Below are positions 8,873-17,134 of a DNA stretch of 64,000 nt, piece after piece. Numbering within the stretch: the first letter of the stretch is position 1; each line of letters opens with the position of its first letter. The notes below the pieces were generated by a model. That model made no database searches and was not told where the DNA came from. It saw only the letters and a list, made by a program, of their open reading frames with translations. Position numbers and translations under genes: made by a program. The stretch comes from Pseudomonadota bacterium (GTDB lineage: Bacteria > Desulfobacterota > Desulfobacteria > Desulfobacterales > Desulfobacteraceae). The stretch lies in the NCBI GenBank assembly GCA_018821715.1, contig JAHJLN010000394.1, positions 1 to 64,000 on the forward strand, in the 5' to 3' direction.

Positions 8873-9445
8873 TTGATAGACGGAAGGACAGTAAGCTTAA
8901 AAAAATTGGAACCAGATTATTTGCATCATATATATAAATGGCGCAATGATCCGGAACTTATGGACTTTTATGGCTTATACCCAACCATATCAATGGATAA
9001 AGTGCACGAGGAAATAAAAGCAAACAAGAACTTAAAAAACCGCCTTGATTTTATTGTTCTAAGCAAAAACAGGGATCCTATAGGAATGGTATGGGTAAAG
9101 CGGATTGACTGGATAAACTCAAATTGTGAGTTGAACTGCATGATTGGTGAAAAAAGCTATCGTTCAAAAGTGTTTGGAGCAGAGGCAATCTTTCTTTTGC
9201 TCTTGTTTTGCATGAACGAATTAAACCTGCATAAAGTGTATGCAAAAATTATAGAATTCGCCCGGGAGAGCCATAAACTTGTATCCCATATTGGGTTTAA
9301 AAAAGAAATAGCTTTAAAAAAAATGGTATTTCAGCATGGAAAATACTGGGATTTAATTATTTATGGGCTCTTGCGCAAGGAATTTGAAGCTTTTATCAAC
9401 AGCACTCAGGGTCAAAAATACCTGTTGTCTTCAAGGAAGATATAA
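8873..9445 (+). CDS. GNAT-family acyltransferase (RimJ/RimL-like), copy 2
   Basis: Second GNAT of 190 aa, related in layout to the preceding one: 'YKWRNDPELMDFY' near the N-terminus and 'IGFKKEIALKKMVF', 'GKYWDLIIYG' near the C-terminus. The acyl-CoA loop region reads 'YRSKVFGAEA', closer to the consensus than copy 1 but still not RxxGxG/A. The start is TTG at 8873, chosen because AAGGAG (8861-8866) sits at good spacing and no ATG fits the conserved N-terminus. Two adjacent, diverged GNATs suggest a heterodimer or two acylation steps. The function is inferred from context only. Confidence 0.84.
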   Translation: MIDGRTVSLKKLEPDYLHHIYKWRNDPELMDFYGLYPTISMDKVHEEIKANKNLKNRLDFIVLSKNRDPIGMVWVKRIDWINSNCELNCMIGEKSYRSKVFGAEAIFLLLLFCMNELNLHKVYAKIIEFARESHKLVSHIGFKKEIALKKMVFQHGKYWDLIIYGLLRKEFEAFINSTQGQKYLLSSRKI

Positions 9446-9464
9446 CCTGAAGGTCACACGTAAA

Positions 9465-11567
9465 ATGAGACAAACAAACATGAATTTACTACCAGATCAG
9501 GTTTTTAAAGAATTACACAATGTCCGCTTTCATGTGTCCAATGTATGCAATCTTAATTGCACTTATTGCCATGTCTTTAAAGAGCCGGTTTCAGATCAGC
9601 CAAGGCTTATGAAATTTAATGGTATTCAATCAACACTGGATTTTTATGCAAAATTAGATGAAAGGCATTCCAACCAAATATTTAAATTCAGTTTTTACGG
9701 GGGAGAGCCTCTATTTAACTGGAAAGTAATCAAAAAAGCTCTTTCTTACGGTAACAAGATGATTCCGGATAAGATTGAATGGATATTAAATACAAATGGG
9801 ACAATCATTACCCGGGACAAGGCAGAAATTCTTTTCAAAGAAGGGGTGGATGTCCATGTCAGTATTGACGGACCTGATGAAAAAACAAATAAAAACAGGC
9901 GTTTTAAAACCGGCAGGCCCGTATTAAAAAAAGTATTGAATTCCCTTGAAATCCTCATGCGAAATAATTGCAGGGTTCAATTTGATTCCTGCCTTACTAC
10001 GGCAAACATGGATGCACTTGAACCTTTGATTGATCTTGCTTCACAGATCCAAGTGGACAGAATCTATCTGGCATTAACCGATGAGCCAGGTAGGTCTGAA
10101 AAAGATTTTTTTAATGCTGAAAATGTTGCAGATCGATTAATTAATGCTTTGAAATATGCCGAAAAAAGGAAAGTTATCCTTGGCGGCCCCTGGAAATGTT
10201 TTTTTCCATTATTTTTGCCGCAGTCAAATATGCAGGTCAAACAACACCCCCATTTAATACTGGATACTTCAGGCAATTTATCCTTTCCTTCCTTTCCAGA
10301 GGTTAAATTAGGGAGTGCTGCCCAAATTGAAACTATTTCAGAATCAGGAGCATATACGGCTGCTTTAAAAAAAATAGCCGATATGGCAATGACTTGCAAA
10401 GGATGCAACCTTGCAGAAGTTTGTTCGGGTTATTTAAAAGGCATGGTTAAATATCATACCGGCACATTACAGGGACATAAAAAGGAATGTGATCTGGCAA
10501 GAGCTGTGTTTAATAAATATTCAATATTTATGGCTGATATTCAAACTGAAAAAAACAACAGCAATATGTCAATTATTGATTCAAACATGCTTGAAAAGCC
10601 TTTTATCCGTTCCAGGCATTTAGCTGCGCAGCCCCAGGGGAATCATTACAGGATTGTTCATGGGTTGAGCGGCCATGCTATTCAAGCATCCAAAGATATG
10701 CTTGAATTTATTGATTCATTTCAACAGCCCCAGACACCTCTTGACCTGTTGAACAAATATCATATCCCAAACATCATGCTGACAATTTCGGCACTGGTTA
10801 AAAATAATATTTTGCTGGACTTGTCAAAAGACGAAGAGATGGAATATCTTGACAGAAAAATGTTAGGCTTTCAAAAAAACAGGATTGATACCTTGAACTG
10901 CACCTGTTTCTACCCTTTAAATGATATTGAGCCTGCCCGTGAATTCGTACACTTTATAGAGACACTGTATTTGAATCTGAGCACAAGAATCCAGCCTTTA
11001 CGGCAAAAAATCATCATTTATCTTTGCCAGGATAAAAATGAATTAGCCAAATTCTGGTTTGAGCCGCAGATTCCCCCCTGGATAAAGGCTTTTGTAGCCA
11101 GCCGCCGCATCCTGGCTGCCGATATCAATAAAATCAACAACACACATGGTCAGGGGTTTGAACAGGGAATGTCCCATGAGATAACTCATATTCTCCTGGG
11201 TGATTTTAATGTCAGGCTTCCGGTATGGTTGGAAGAAGGCTTATGTGAATATTATTCAAAACCTGATCCAACAGCAAAGCTTTTGGCCCTGACCAGGCAA
11301 AAAAAACTGCTTTCATTTAAGGAACTGGAAGCAAGAGCCATACATACCCTGCTTGATGTCGACAACTCAAGAACCCAGGAAAATATCTGCTATCATCAGT
11401 CCCATAGTTTTGTATCTTTTCTTTGCAGGACATTTGGAGAAAAAGAAATTTTAACTTGCTTAAAAAACATGGGACTGCAAACAGATTTTCCCCGGGCATT
11501 TTATGAAACTACTGGCAAAAGTCTGGTAGGAATGGAGAAAGAATGGCGCAAAAAACTTTTAAGCTAA
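9465..11567 (+). CDS. Radical SAM/SPASM-like protein fused to a PqqD-like region and a gluzincin protease domain
   Basis: A 700-aa three-part protein. Residues 18-360: radical SAM barrel with Cys28, Cys32 and Cys35 ('CNLNCTYC'), the 'FYGGEPLFNW' strand typical of SPASM-class peptide maturases, and a short Cys cluster ('CKGCNLAEVC') for an auxiliary Fe-S centre. Residues about 376-465: a small alpha/beta region resembling a PqqD-like RiPP recognition element. Residues about 480-700: a zincin domain with His571-Glu572-Ile-Thr-His575 and the downstream 'WLEEGLCEYY' (Glu591 the likely third ligand), as in Peptidase_MA-type gluzincins. I know of no described enzyme that joins these activities. A natural reading is a maturase that also cleaves the peptide. 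It overlaps the next gene by 25 bases. The ATG at 9480 is an alternative start. Confidence 0.85.
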   Translation: MRQTNMNLLPDQVFKELHNVRFHVSNVCNLNCTYCHVFKEPVSDQPRLMKFNGIQSTLDFYAKLDERHSNQIFKFSFYGGEPLFNWKVIKKALSYGNKMIPDKIEWILNTNGTIITRDKAEILFKEGVDVHVSIDGPDEKTNKNRRFKTGRPVLKKVLNSLEILMRNNCRVQFDSCLTTANMDALEPLIDLASQIQVDRIYLALTDEPGRSEKDFFNAENVADRLINALKYAEKRKVILGGPWKCFFPLFLPQSNMQVKQHPHLILDTSGNLSFPSFPEVKLGSAAQIETISESGAYTAALKKIADMAMTCKGCNLAEVCSGYLKGMVKYHTGTLQGHKKECDLARAVFNKYSIFMADIQTEKNNSNMSIIDSNMLEKPFIRSRHLAAQPQGNHYRIVHGLSGHAIQASKDMLEFIDSFQQPQTPLDLLNKYHIPNIMLTISALVKNNILLDLSKDEEMEYLDRKMLGFQKNRIDTLNCTCFYPLNDIEPAREFVHFIETLYLNLSTRIQPLRQKIIIYLCQDKNELAKFWFEPQIPPWIKAFVASRRILAADINKINNTHGQGFEQGMSHEITHILLGDFNVRLPVWLEEGLCEYYSKPDPTAKLLALTRQKKLLSFKELEARAIHTLLDVDNSRTQENICYHQSHSFVSFLCRTFGEKEILTCLKNMGLQTDFPRAFYETTGKSLVGMEKEWRKKLLS

Positions 11568-12979
11568 AAGTATCAAAGAATACAAGGGTGATTAAACATA
11601 AAGAAAAAGCCATTGTATACAATGCATTTTATGGCGATGGGATGGTCTGTCATATTGATATGCTTGAGCTTATTGACAACATAAAACAAGGCAAATCAAT
11701 CCAGGAGCTAAAAAAGCAGTATCAGCAGTTGAATATAGGAACCAGTATATCGGAATTAATGAAAAAAGGGCTTGTTGTTGAAAAGAATATTTTAGAAGCA
11801 AACAGGCCATATCGTGTTTACAGCGATGCGGAAATCGAGAGCGGCTGTCTTATTAATAAACTCCGCCTGAATGTCAGCCATGCATGCAATATGAGATGTG
11901 CATATTGTTATGTCGATAAAAAAGATGCCGGCAATATTGATGCAACAATGACATGGAACACGGCAAAAAAGGCGATCAATAAATTTTTCAATCTTCTAAA
12001 GCAGCACAGCCATAAATTTTGTATCATTAGGTTTTTTGGGGGGGAGCCCCTTCTTAACTGGCCTGTGATCAGGCAAAGCCTGGAATATATACAAAAAGAA
12101 AGCCATGGAATATCTGTCAGCTTTCTTTTAAATACAAATGGAACAATATTTACAGAAGAAATCGCCAAAACCCTTTCGATCCAAAAGATCGGACTGGCAA
12201 TCAGTTTGGATGGTACTAGCAAAGAACATGATCTTGTAAGACAATTCAAATCCGGCAAACCGAGCTATGAAGTGATTGTCCGTCATATTGAAAATTTTTT
12301 AAGGGCGGGCTGTATCCTGGGTATTGAAACAACCATCGGCGACCATAATATTTTTAGGCTCAAAGGTCTGATCGATCAAATTGCCTTATGGAACACAACA
12401 TTTAAAGTCAGTATCCCGCTTTCATTCCAGCATCTTGCAATTGTGGATAAAACAAAAATTGACACTATTCCGGTAAAAGAGAAAACAAAGCAGATAATTG
12501 CTTTGATTGAATCCGCCGGCAAAAAGAATGTCAGAGCAGATACAGGCATGGTTCATTTTTCAATAAATGCACTTAAGGGGCAAAGGAATACCGGCAGATA
12601 TTGCAGGGCCATGGGGGGAGAACTATGCGTTTATCCAAACGGAGATATATATCCCTGCGGTGCACTTAAAATCAAACTCGGCGCCATTGATGATATAATG
12701 TCTGTTTTTAGATCTATCGCATATCATAGTTTAGCAAACAGAACTGCAGGGAATATCCCAGCATGTAGAGGATGCGAAATAGAAGCCTTTTGCGCAGGAG
12801 GATGCGCAGCTGATGTATTTGCCGTAAGTGGTGTTGTGAATACCCGGATGATAAATTGTGATTTGGAAAGAAAGTTATTTAAAAATCTGGTGAAAAGAGA
12901 TGTTTTAGCTTTTACTAAATTTAGCATAAAAACAGGAGGTGGTGCTTATGGATGTGGTATCCCGGTAACCGTATTTTAA
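11543..12979 (+). CDS. SPASM-domain radical SAM peptide maturase with N-terminal RRE-like region
   Basis: A 478-aa protein directly upstream of the candidate precursor gene. Residues 1-100 form a small region ('MLELIDNIKQGKSIQELKKQ' then 'LMKKGLVVE') resembling a PqqD-like peptide-binding domain. The barrel follows with Cys115, Cys119 and Cys122 ('CNMRCAYC') and 'FFGGEPLLNW'. The C-terminal SPASM region begins near Cys354 and includes 'YPNGDIYPCGAL', 'CRGCEIEAFCAGGCAAD' and a final Cys ('MINCDL'), enough ligands for two auxiliary clusters. Known members make thioether, C-C or C-O crosslinks in RiPPs. The bond made here cannot be told from sequence, but Cys residues in the neighbouring peptide make thioether crosslinking a reasonable guess. 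Confidence 0.92.
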   Translation: MAQKTFKLKVSKNTRVIKHKEKAIVYNAFYGDGMVCHIDMLELIDNIKQGKSIQELKKQYQQLNIGTSISELMKKGLVVEKNILEANRPYRVYSDAEIESGCLINKLRLNVSHACNMRCAYCYVDKKDAGNIDATMTWNTAKKAINKFFNLLKQHSHKFCIIRFFGGEPLLNWPVIRQSLEYIQKESHGISVSFLLNTNGTIFTEEIAKTLSIQKIGLAISLDGTSKEHDLVRQFKSGKPSYEVIVRHIENFLRAGCILGIETTIGDHNIFRLKGLIDQIALWNTTFKVSIPLSFQHLAIVDKTKIDTIPVKEKTKQIIALIESAGKKNVRADTGMVHFSINALKGQRNTGRYCRAMGGELCVYPNGDIYPCGALKIKLGAIDDIMSVFRSIAYHSLANRTAGNIPACRGCEIEAFCAGGCAADVFAVSGVVNTRMINCDLERKLFKNLVKRDVLAFTKFSIKTGGGAYGCGIPVTVF

Positions 12980-13014
12980 GTTTAAAATATTTTTTTTGTA
13001 AAGGAGGATATAAA

Positions 13015-13314
13015 ATGGAAAAGAAAACTTTGAATCTAAATTTTGTAGAGTTGGAGCATTTGGAAGAAGACAATGAGATATGCCTTATGCCATGTCCGTG
13101 TTCAGCTACAGCAGCTGGAATAGGGGATACTATAGGGGGCTATATTGCGGGTAAAATTATCGACAACGTACTAAACAACGGTATACCGGCGAAAGATCCT
13201 TGCACAGGATCGCTTAGCCCCTGCGGCGGCCCATGTGGAACTGATAGTGATTGGGGAGGAATAACTGCTGATATTGAGGGTGGCGACAGTGGCGGTGGTG
13301 GTGGAGGCAAATAA
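13015..13314 (+). CDS. Candidate Cys/Gly-rich RiPP precursor peptide
   Basis: A 99-residue peptide encoded 35 bases after the SPASM radical SAM gene. The start is the ATG at 13015, placed 4 bases after AAAGGAGGATA, a near-perfect Shine-Dalgarno and the strongest I noticed in the block. The longer frame from 12952 overlaps the upstream gene and is less likely. Residues 1-22 are charged and Leu/Glu-rich, like a leader. Six Cys follow: Cys23, 27, 29 ('CLMPCPC') and Cys63, 70, 74 ('PCTGSLSPCGGPCG'), separated by a Gly/Ala/Ile-rich stretch (31-57) and followed by a Gly/Ser/Asp tail with six consecutive Gly before Lys99. Lys47, Lys60 and Lys99 are the only Lys beyond the leader. No family is recognised; precursor status rests on position, RBS and composition. 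Confidence 0.78.
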   Translation: MEKKTLNLNFVELEHLEEDNEICLMPCPCSATAAGIGDTIGGYIAGKIIDNVLNNGIPAKDPCTGSLSPCGGPCGTDSDWGGITADIEGGDSGGGGGGK

Positions 13315-13343
13315 GATATTTACAATAACTTAAATAAAAAAAC

Positions 13344-13392
13344 TTCCAGGTTTTACCTTAGACACTATCTCTTATATGGGTGGGACCTGGAA
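13344..13392 (+). repeat. Inverted repeat after the precursor gene
   Basis: TTCCAGGT (13344-13351) pairs perfectly with ACCTGGAA (13385-13392) across a 33-base loop, about 30 bases after the precursor stop, in the 187-base gap 13315-13501, which holds no gene I can see. No U-tract follows, so it is not a classical terminator. A hairpin here could protect the 3' end of an abundant precursor mRNA or partly attenuate read-through into the downstream genes. An 8-bp match could also be chance. Confidence 0.3.
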
Positions 13393-13501
13393 TTAATTAT
13401 TGGTAGCAAGTTGATTTACCTGAAAAAGTTTTCAACTATAACTCAATAAATTCAAATGGCTATTTTATAAATAAAAAGATTAAACAAGAGTAATTGATAT
13501 T

Positions 13502-14563
13502 ATGATTATGAGATGTAAAACTTTTATACTACAAGAAAAATTCTTTTTATTTGCAGTATCAGCATTCGTATTTTTTTGGCTGCGTGCTGTTAACTGTGAA
13601 ATCAATTTATATAATATTGGCAAACTGATAGTGGGTTTACTTATAAATATCCCATTGTTTTTCATTGGCTCTTCAAACTTGCGTAAGTTGCTAAGAAAAA
13701 TATTTGGAGGGAACCATAAGTATATAAAATTATGCACCTATATTATAGTTATAAAACTTATATATAGTGCTTTCATAGCAGAACACATATACTCCTACCA
13801 TTCTTATTTCACTATTCTTCTTGCTCTCACAACATTCCATATCTGGCAGCAGGTATTTTTACTGTTTTTTGGGTATTTACTTATAAACAAATTTAACGAA
13901 TCCGAATTGACTATTAAAGTAATTATATTTATTATAGGATCATTTATATTCGGTAAAATTTCCTATGTCCTATTCCCAAAATATTTTTCACTTGCCAGAT
14001 ATCATATCTATGATTTTTCATTATTCAGAGTATATTTTTATAATAAGTTCGGTACATTTGATTTATATGAGTTTTGGTGGTTATGTCTACCCGTTTTGAT
14101 TATAGTGCTTTCCGATATTTCCTTCAGTCATATCGATTTTGATAAAAAATGGAATAAAAAAAGCATACTTTTAACGTCATTTTTTCTATGTTATATGATA
14201 TTACCTTATGCTCTGAATGTTGACTTAAAATATCAACAATTAGAAATGCAAAGAGTATTATGGAGTTTGTTATCCTCGATCTATTCAGCAATTGAAGTAC
14301 CCTTTTTCGAAGAAATACTTTTTCGAGGTGTTATACAAACTTATTTTTGCACCAAATTAAGCTCAATTAAAGATGGAAATATTATTGCTATTATTATTAC
14401 ATCACTTTTATTTGGGCTATTACATTACTCTTTTATTAATACATCTTTTTCTCCTCACTTTATACATGGGTTTGTTTTTGGCTGGCTTTATTATAAAACT
14501 AAAAATATATGGTCGCCAATATTGGTGCATAGTTTTAATAATTTTTTATTTTACCAATTTTAA
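13502..14563 (+). CDS. CPBP-family intramembrane metalloprotease (CAAX/Abi type)
   Basis: A 353-aa, very hydrophobic protein with about eight membrane segments. The C-terminal third carries the CPBP (Rce1-like) motifs: 'EVPFFEEILFRG' (EExxxR), 'FGLLHYSF' (FxxxH) and 'HGFVFGWLYYKT' with 'HSFNN'. Family members cleave peptides within or next to the membrane, and in peptide-bacteriocin loci they act in maturation or self-immunity. DNA here is clearly AT-richer than the flanking genes, suggesting a separate origin. Its place between precursor and exporter makes leader processing or immunity the leading inferences. ATGs at 13502 and 13508 are both possible starts. Confidence 0.85.
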   Translation: MIMRCKTFILQEKFFLFAVSAFVFFWLRAVNCEINLYNIGKLIVGLLINIPLFFIGSSNLRKLLRKIFGGNHKYIKLCTYIIVIKLIYSAFIAEHIYSYHSYFTILLALTTFHIWQQVFLLFFGYLLINKFNESELTIKVIIFIIGSFIFGKISYVLFPKYFSLARYHIYDFSLFRVYFYNKFGTFDLYEFWWLCLPVLIIVLSDISFSHIDFDKKWNKKSILLTSFFLCYMILPYALNVDLKYQQLEMQRVLWSLLSSIYSAIEVPFFEEILFRGVIQTYFCTKLSSIKDGNIIAIIITSLLFGLLHYSFINTSFSPHFIHGFVFGWLYYKTKNIWSPILVHSFNNFLFYQF

Positions 14564-14595
14564 ATAATCATATTCACTAAAGAAGGGGATATATT

Positions 14596-14988
14596 ATGAC
14601 AACTAAACGAAAAAAAGCAATAGATATATTTTGGAGAACTTATTTCTTTGCATATATTATTATTTTGATAATAGGAGTGTTTCCAAGTGTGTTTGGCGAA
14701 AACATATGGACGTGTAGTATACAAATTAAAATAATGGATGTCATATTCTGTGTTATAAATGTGACAGGATTATTTGCTTATACTTATGAAAAAAATGTTT
14801 TTAAACCTGTTTTCTGGAAAATATTTTTTCCTGTTTTATTGATTTGGCATGTTTACTTAAATGTTTTTGTTATGCCTGTTACTAAACCGGGAAACATAAC
14901 TATACTTAGATGGATAATGATAGATTTATCGATACATACTCCTCTTTATCTTGCTATTTTTTTGTATGCATTTAAATCCAAAAGGTAA
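14596..14988 (+). CDS. Small four-helix membrane protein of unknown function
   Basis: A 130-aa protein with about four predicted membrane helices, starting at the Ile-rich stretch 'FAYIIILIIGVFP', and short Lys-rich ends. The start at 14596 is preceded by GAAGGGGAT. I do not recognise the family and see no catalytic motif. Like the CPBP gene before it, the DNA is markedly AT-rich. Size, topology and position inside a peptide biosynthesis/export block suggest an immunity or accessory transport protein, but this is inference. Confidence 0.75.
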   Translation: MTTKRKKAIDIFWRTYFFAYIIILIIGVFPSVFGENIWTCSIQIKIMDVIFCVINVTGLFAYTYEKNVFKPVFWKIFFPVLLIWHVYLNVFVMPVTKPGNITILRWIMIDLSIHTPLYLAIFLYAFKSKR

Positions 14989-14995
14989 TCTTAAA

Positions 14996-17125
14996 ATGAA
15001 AGAGTTGAATTTATATCCTCTGTCAGGGTTGCTTATGGAGTTACAGACGGCTGGTCTGCAAGACATATCAGCAGAAAACCGCCTGGTTTTAGAGGGTAAA
15101 CATTCTTTGAAAAGAGCGAACAGCTTATTCTGGGCAAAACATCTTGCCATGCCCCAATTGGAATCCTTAATGGATCTTGTCAAAGACAGATATAGATACT
15201 CGCCTTGTTATATCCCACGATTTCAGGCTATCTTAGATAATCCGAACCTGTTCTTAAGCCAGGTTAAAAAGGCTCTTGCAGGGCTCAGCTGCCCGGTTGT
15301 ATCCGAACAAAAGTTCTTTTCAGCCATGAAATGTATGACTGTTCTATGTAATCTGTATTCGGATTTTATCTATAAGCCATTCAGGCTTACGATTGACCAG
15401 GGATTTTTGCTCGATGTAACGGATACCAGGGTATTGGTGAAAGACTACCTGAGTCCTGTGACCAATCCATATTTTAATTTCATAAAAGAACATTGCCGGC
15501 CAATCATTGAAGCAATGTCGCCTGATTTGATATGGATATACGGTCAGCCGACGTTTTCCAGTTATGCCATGGCCATGTTTGCAAGAAAGGCATTCTCTGA
15601 TGTGCATATATGCCTGGTTGATTATCCGTCAGAATATTATTCATTAAACAAAATTAAAAGTTTCCTTAAAACAAATAAACTTCTTTTTTCCATAATTGAC
15701 AGCATCCTTTTACATAATGATATTGAAACTCAAAAAAGTATCGTACATGCTCTCGAAAATAGCGATCCTTTAAATACAGTTCCGAACTTGATTTATATTG
15801 GCCGGAATGAAGATAAAATAAAAAGCCCCCCTACTAATTTATCCGCCAAAAATGATGTTACGGTGATGTTCCCTTCTTTTGAATCTTTATTCCCAAACGA
15901 TGAATTAAGAAAAAATGAGTATAATTCAGCCGTCGCGGCTTTAAAAATGTGGCCTCAAAATGCCTGCTACTGGAATAAATGCACTTTTTGCGGGATTAAT
16001 CAGAAATACCATACTGGTTTTGTCCGTGAGCGGTTTGAAAATATAGATCAAATAGTTAATTTTGTCGCCAAACTGACAAATGAAGGATATCGATTTTTCT
16101 GGATGATTGATGAAGCTGTTCCACCGGATGTTCTTAAAGTATTTGCCTATAAGTTAATAGAACGAAAAATCATTGTAAACTGGGGAGTTAGGTCCAGAAT
16201 TGATAAAGATTTTTCCCGACAGGTTTGCGATTCACTTGCAAAGGCCGGGCTTAGAGAAATTCGTTTTGGTCTTGAGTCGGCAAGTTATCGTATTTTAAAA
16301 TTAATGAATAAATTTCCAGATGATTTTCATCTGTCTTTAGTTGAAAAAATAGTAAAAAGATTTCATGAATTAGGCGTATCTGTTCATTTATGTATAATCC
16401 TTGATTTTCCGGGAGAAACTCATAATGATCGCATGGAAACATTTGATTTTCTTAGGGATCTAAAAAATAAATATCATAGCGTTACATTTAACCTGAACCG
16501 ATTTATGCTGGATATAACAAGCAAGATGTTTGTCCGGTATGAAAATTTTGATATTACCAGGATTGAATGGCCCTGTCCTTCAAAATATTTTTTAGGGAAT
16601 ATGGTTGAATGGAATTCAGAAAACAGACATTACCACAAAAATAATATTGATGACATAAGAAACAATTTCATGAGGCGAAATCTTTACCCCTGGATGCCTC
16701 TCTATCCAATGACACCGCCGTTCAATTTTTATATGCAGAATGAAGCATTTAAAATGACCCTGCTCTGGAAAACAAAAATGTTTTCCAAGCAAATAAAAGA
16801 AAAGATAGTTATGTCAATGGAGACCAGAGCAGTCAAATCAGACAACATCGTTTACAGCAAACTCAAAAAAAGAGGAGTAGATAACCTATATTTTTACCAG
16901 GTATATAATTGGGACTCTCATATTTATTTTGACTGTGATGAAAGATTAACAAAATTATATGACATATTTATACAGGCTCGAACTATTCAAGAGGGTTTGG
17001 AGTTGTTTTTTAATAAATATTTGAATTCTTTTATGTCCCAGGAACAGGTATTTGGAAAATATTATCCAGAGCTTGAAAAAGCTTTTAATTTAAAAATTGT
17101 TCGTCTGGAAAATAGCAATGTATAA
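14996..17125 (+). CDS. Radical SAM protein with B12-binding-like domain and CX4CX2C cluster motif
   Basis: A 709-aa protein. The N-terminal half contains a Rossmann-like, cobalamin-binding-type region ('SPDLIWIYGQPTFSSYAMAM') without a DxHxxG motif. The radical SAM site reads 'CYWNKCTFCGIN' with Cys324, Cys329 and Cys332, a CX4CX2C spacing rather than the canonical CX3CX2C. RiPP-maturation radical SAM C-methyltransferases of the TIGR03975 type also have a widened first gap and a 'CTFCGLN' ending, so I place this protein near them. The start at 14996 follows AAAAGGTAAT and clears the previous gene; the longer frame from 14951 overlaps it. The function is inferred as peptide C-methylation or related radical chemistry. 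Confidence 0.83.
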   Translation: MKELNLYPLSGLLMELQTAGLQDISAENRLVLEGKHSLKRANSLFWAKHLAMPQLESLMDLVKDRYRYSPCYIPRFQAILDNPNLFLSQVKKALAGLSCPVVSEQKFFSAMKCMTVLCNLYSDFIYKPFRLTIDQGFLLDVTDTRVLVKDYLSPVTNPYFNFIKEHCRPIIEAMSPDLIWIYGQPTFSSYAMAMFARKAFSDVHICLVDYPSEYYSLNKIKSFLKTNKLLFSIIDSILLHNDIETQKSIVHALENSDPLNTVPNLIYIGRNEDKIKSPPTNLSAKNDVTVMFPSFESLFPNDELRKNEYNSAVAALKMWPQNACYWNKCTFCGINQKYHTGFVRERFENIDQIVNFVAKLTNEGYRFFWMIDEAVPPDVLKVFAYKLIERKIIVNWGVRSRIDKDFSRQVCDSLAKAGLREIRFGLESASYRILKLMNKFPDDFHLSLVEKIVKRFHELGVSVHLCIILDFPGETHNDRMETFDFLRDLKNKYHSVTFNLNRFMLDITSKMFVRYENFDITRIEWPCPSKYFLGNMVEWNSENRHYHKNNIDDIRNNFMRRNLYPWMPLYPMTPPFNFYMQNEAFKMTLLWKTKMFSKQIKEKIVMSMETRAVKSDNIVYSKLKKRGVDNLYFYQVYNWDSHIYFDCDERLTKLYDIFIQARTIQEGLELFFNKYLNSFMSQEQVFGKYYPELEKAFNLKIVRLENSNV

Positions 17126-17134
17126 ACCGAGGTT

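Noticed and set aside
12952-13014. An upstream in-frame start would lengthen the precursor by 21 residues.
   Set aside because: It overlaps the SPASM gene and has no RBS, while the ATG at 13015 sits right after AAAGGAGG.
13344-13392. The inverted repeat as a classical rho-independent terminator.
   Set aside because: The loop is 33 bases and no T-run follows, so it is listed only as a repeat.
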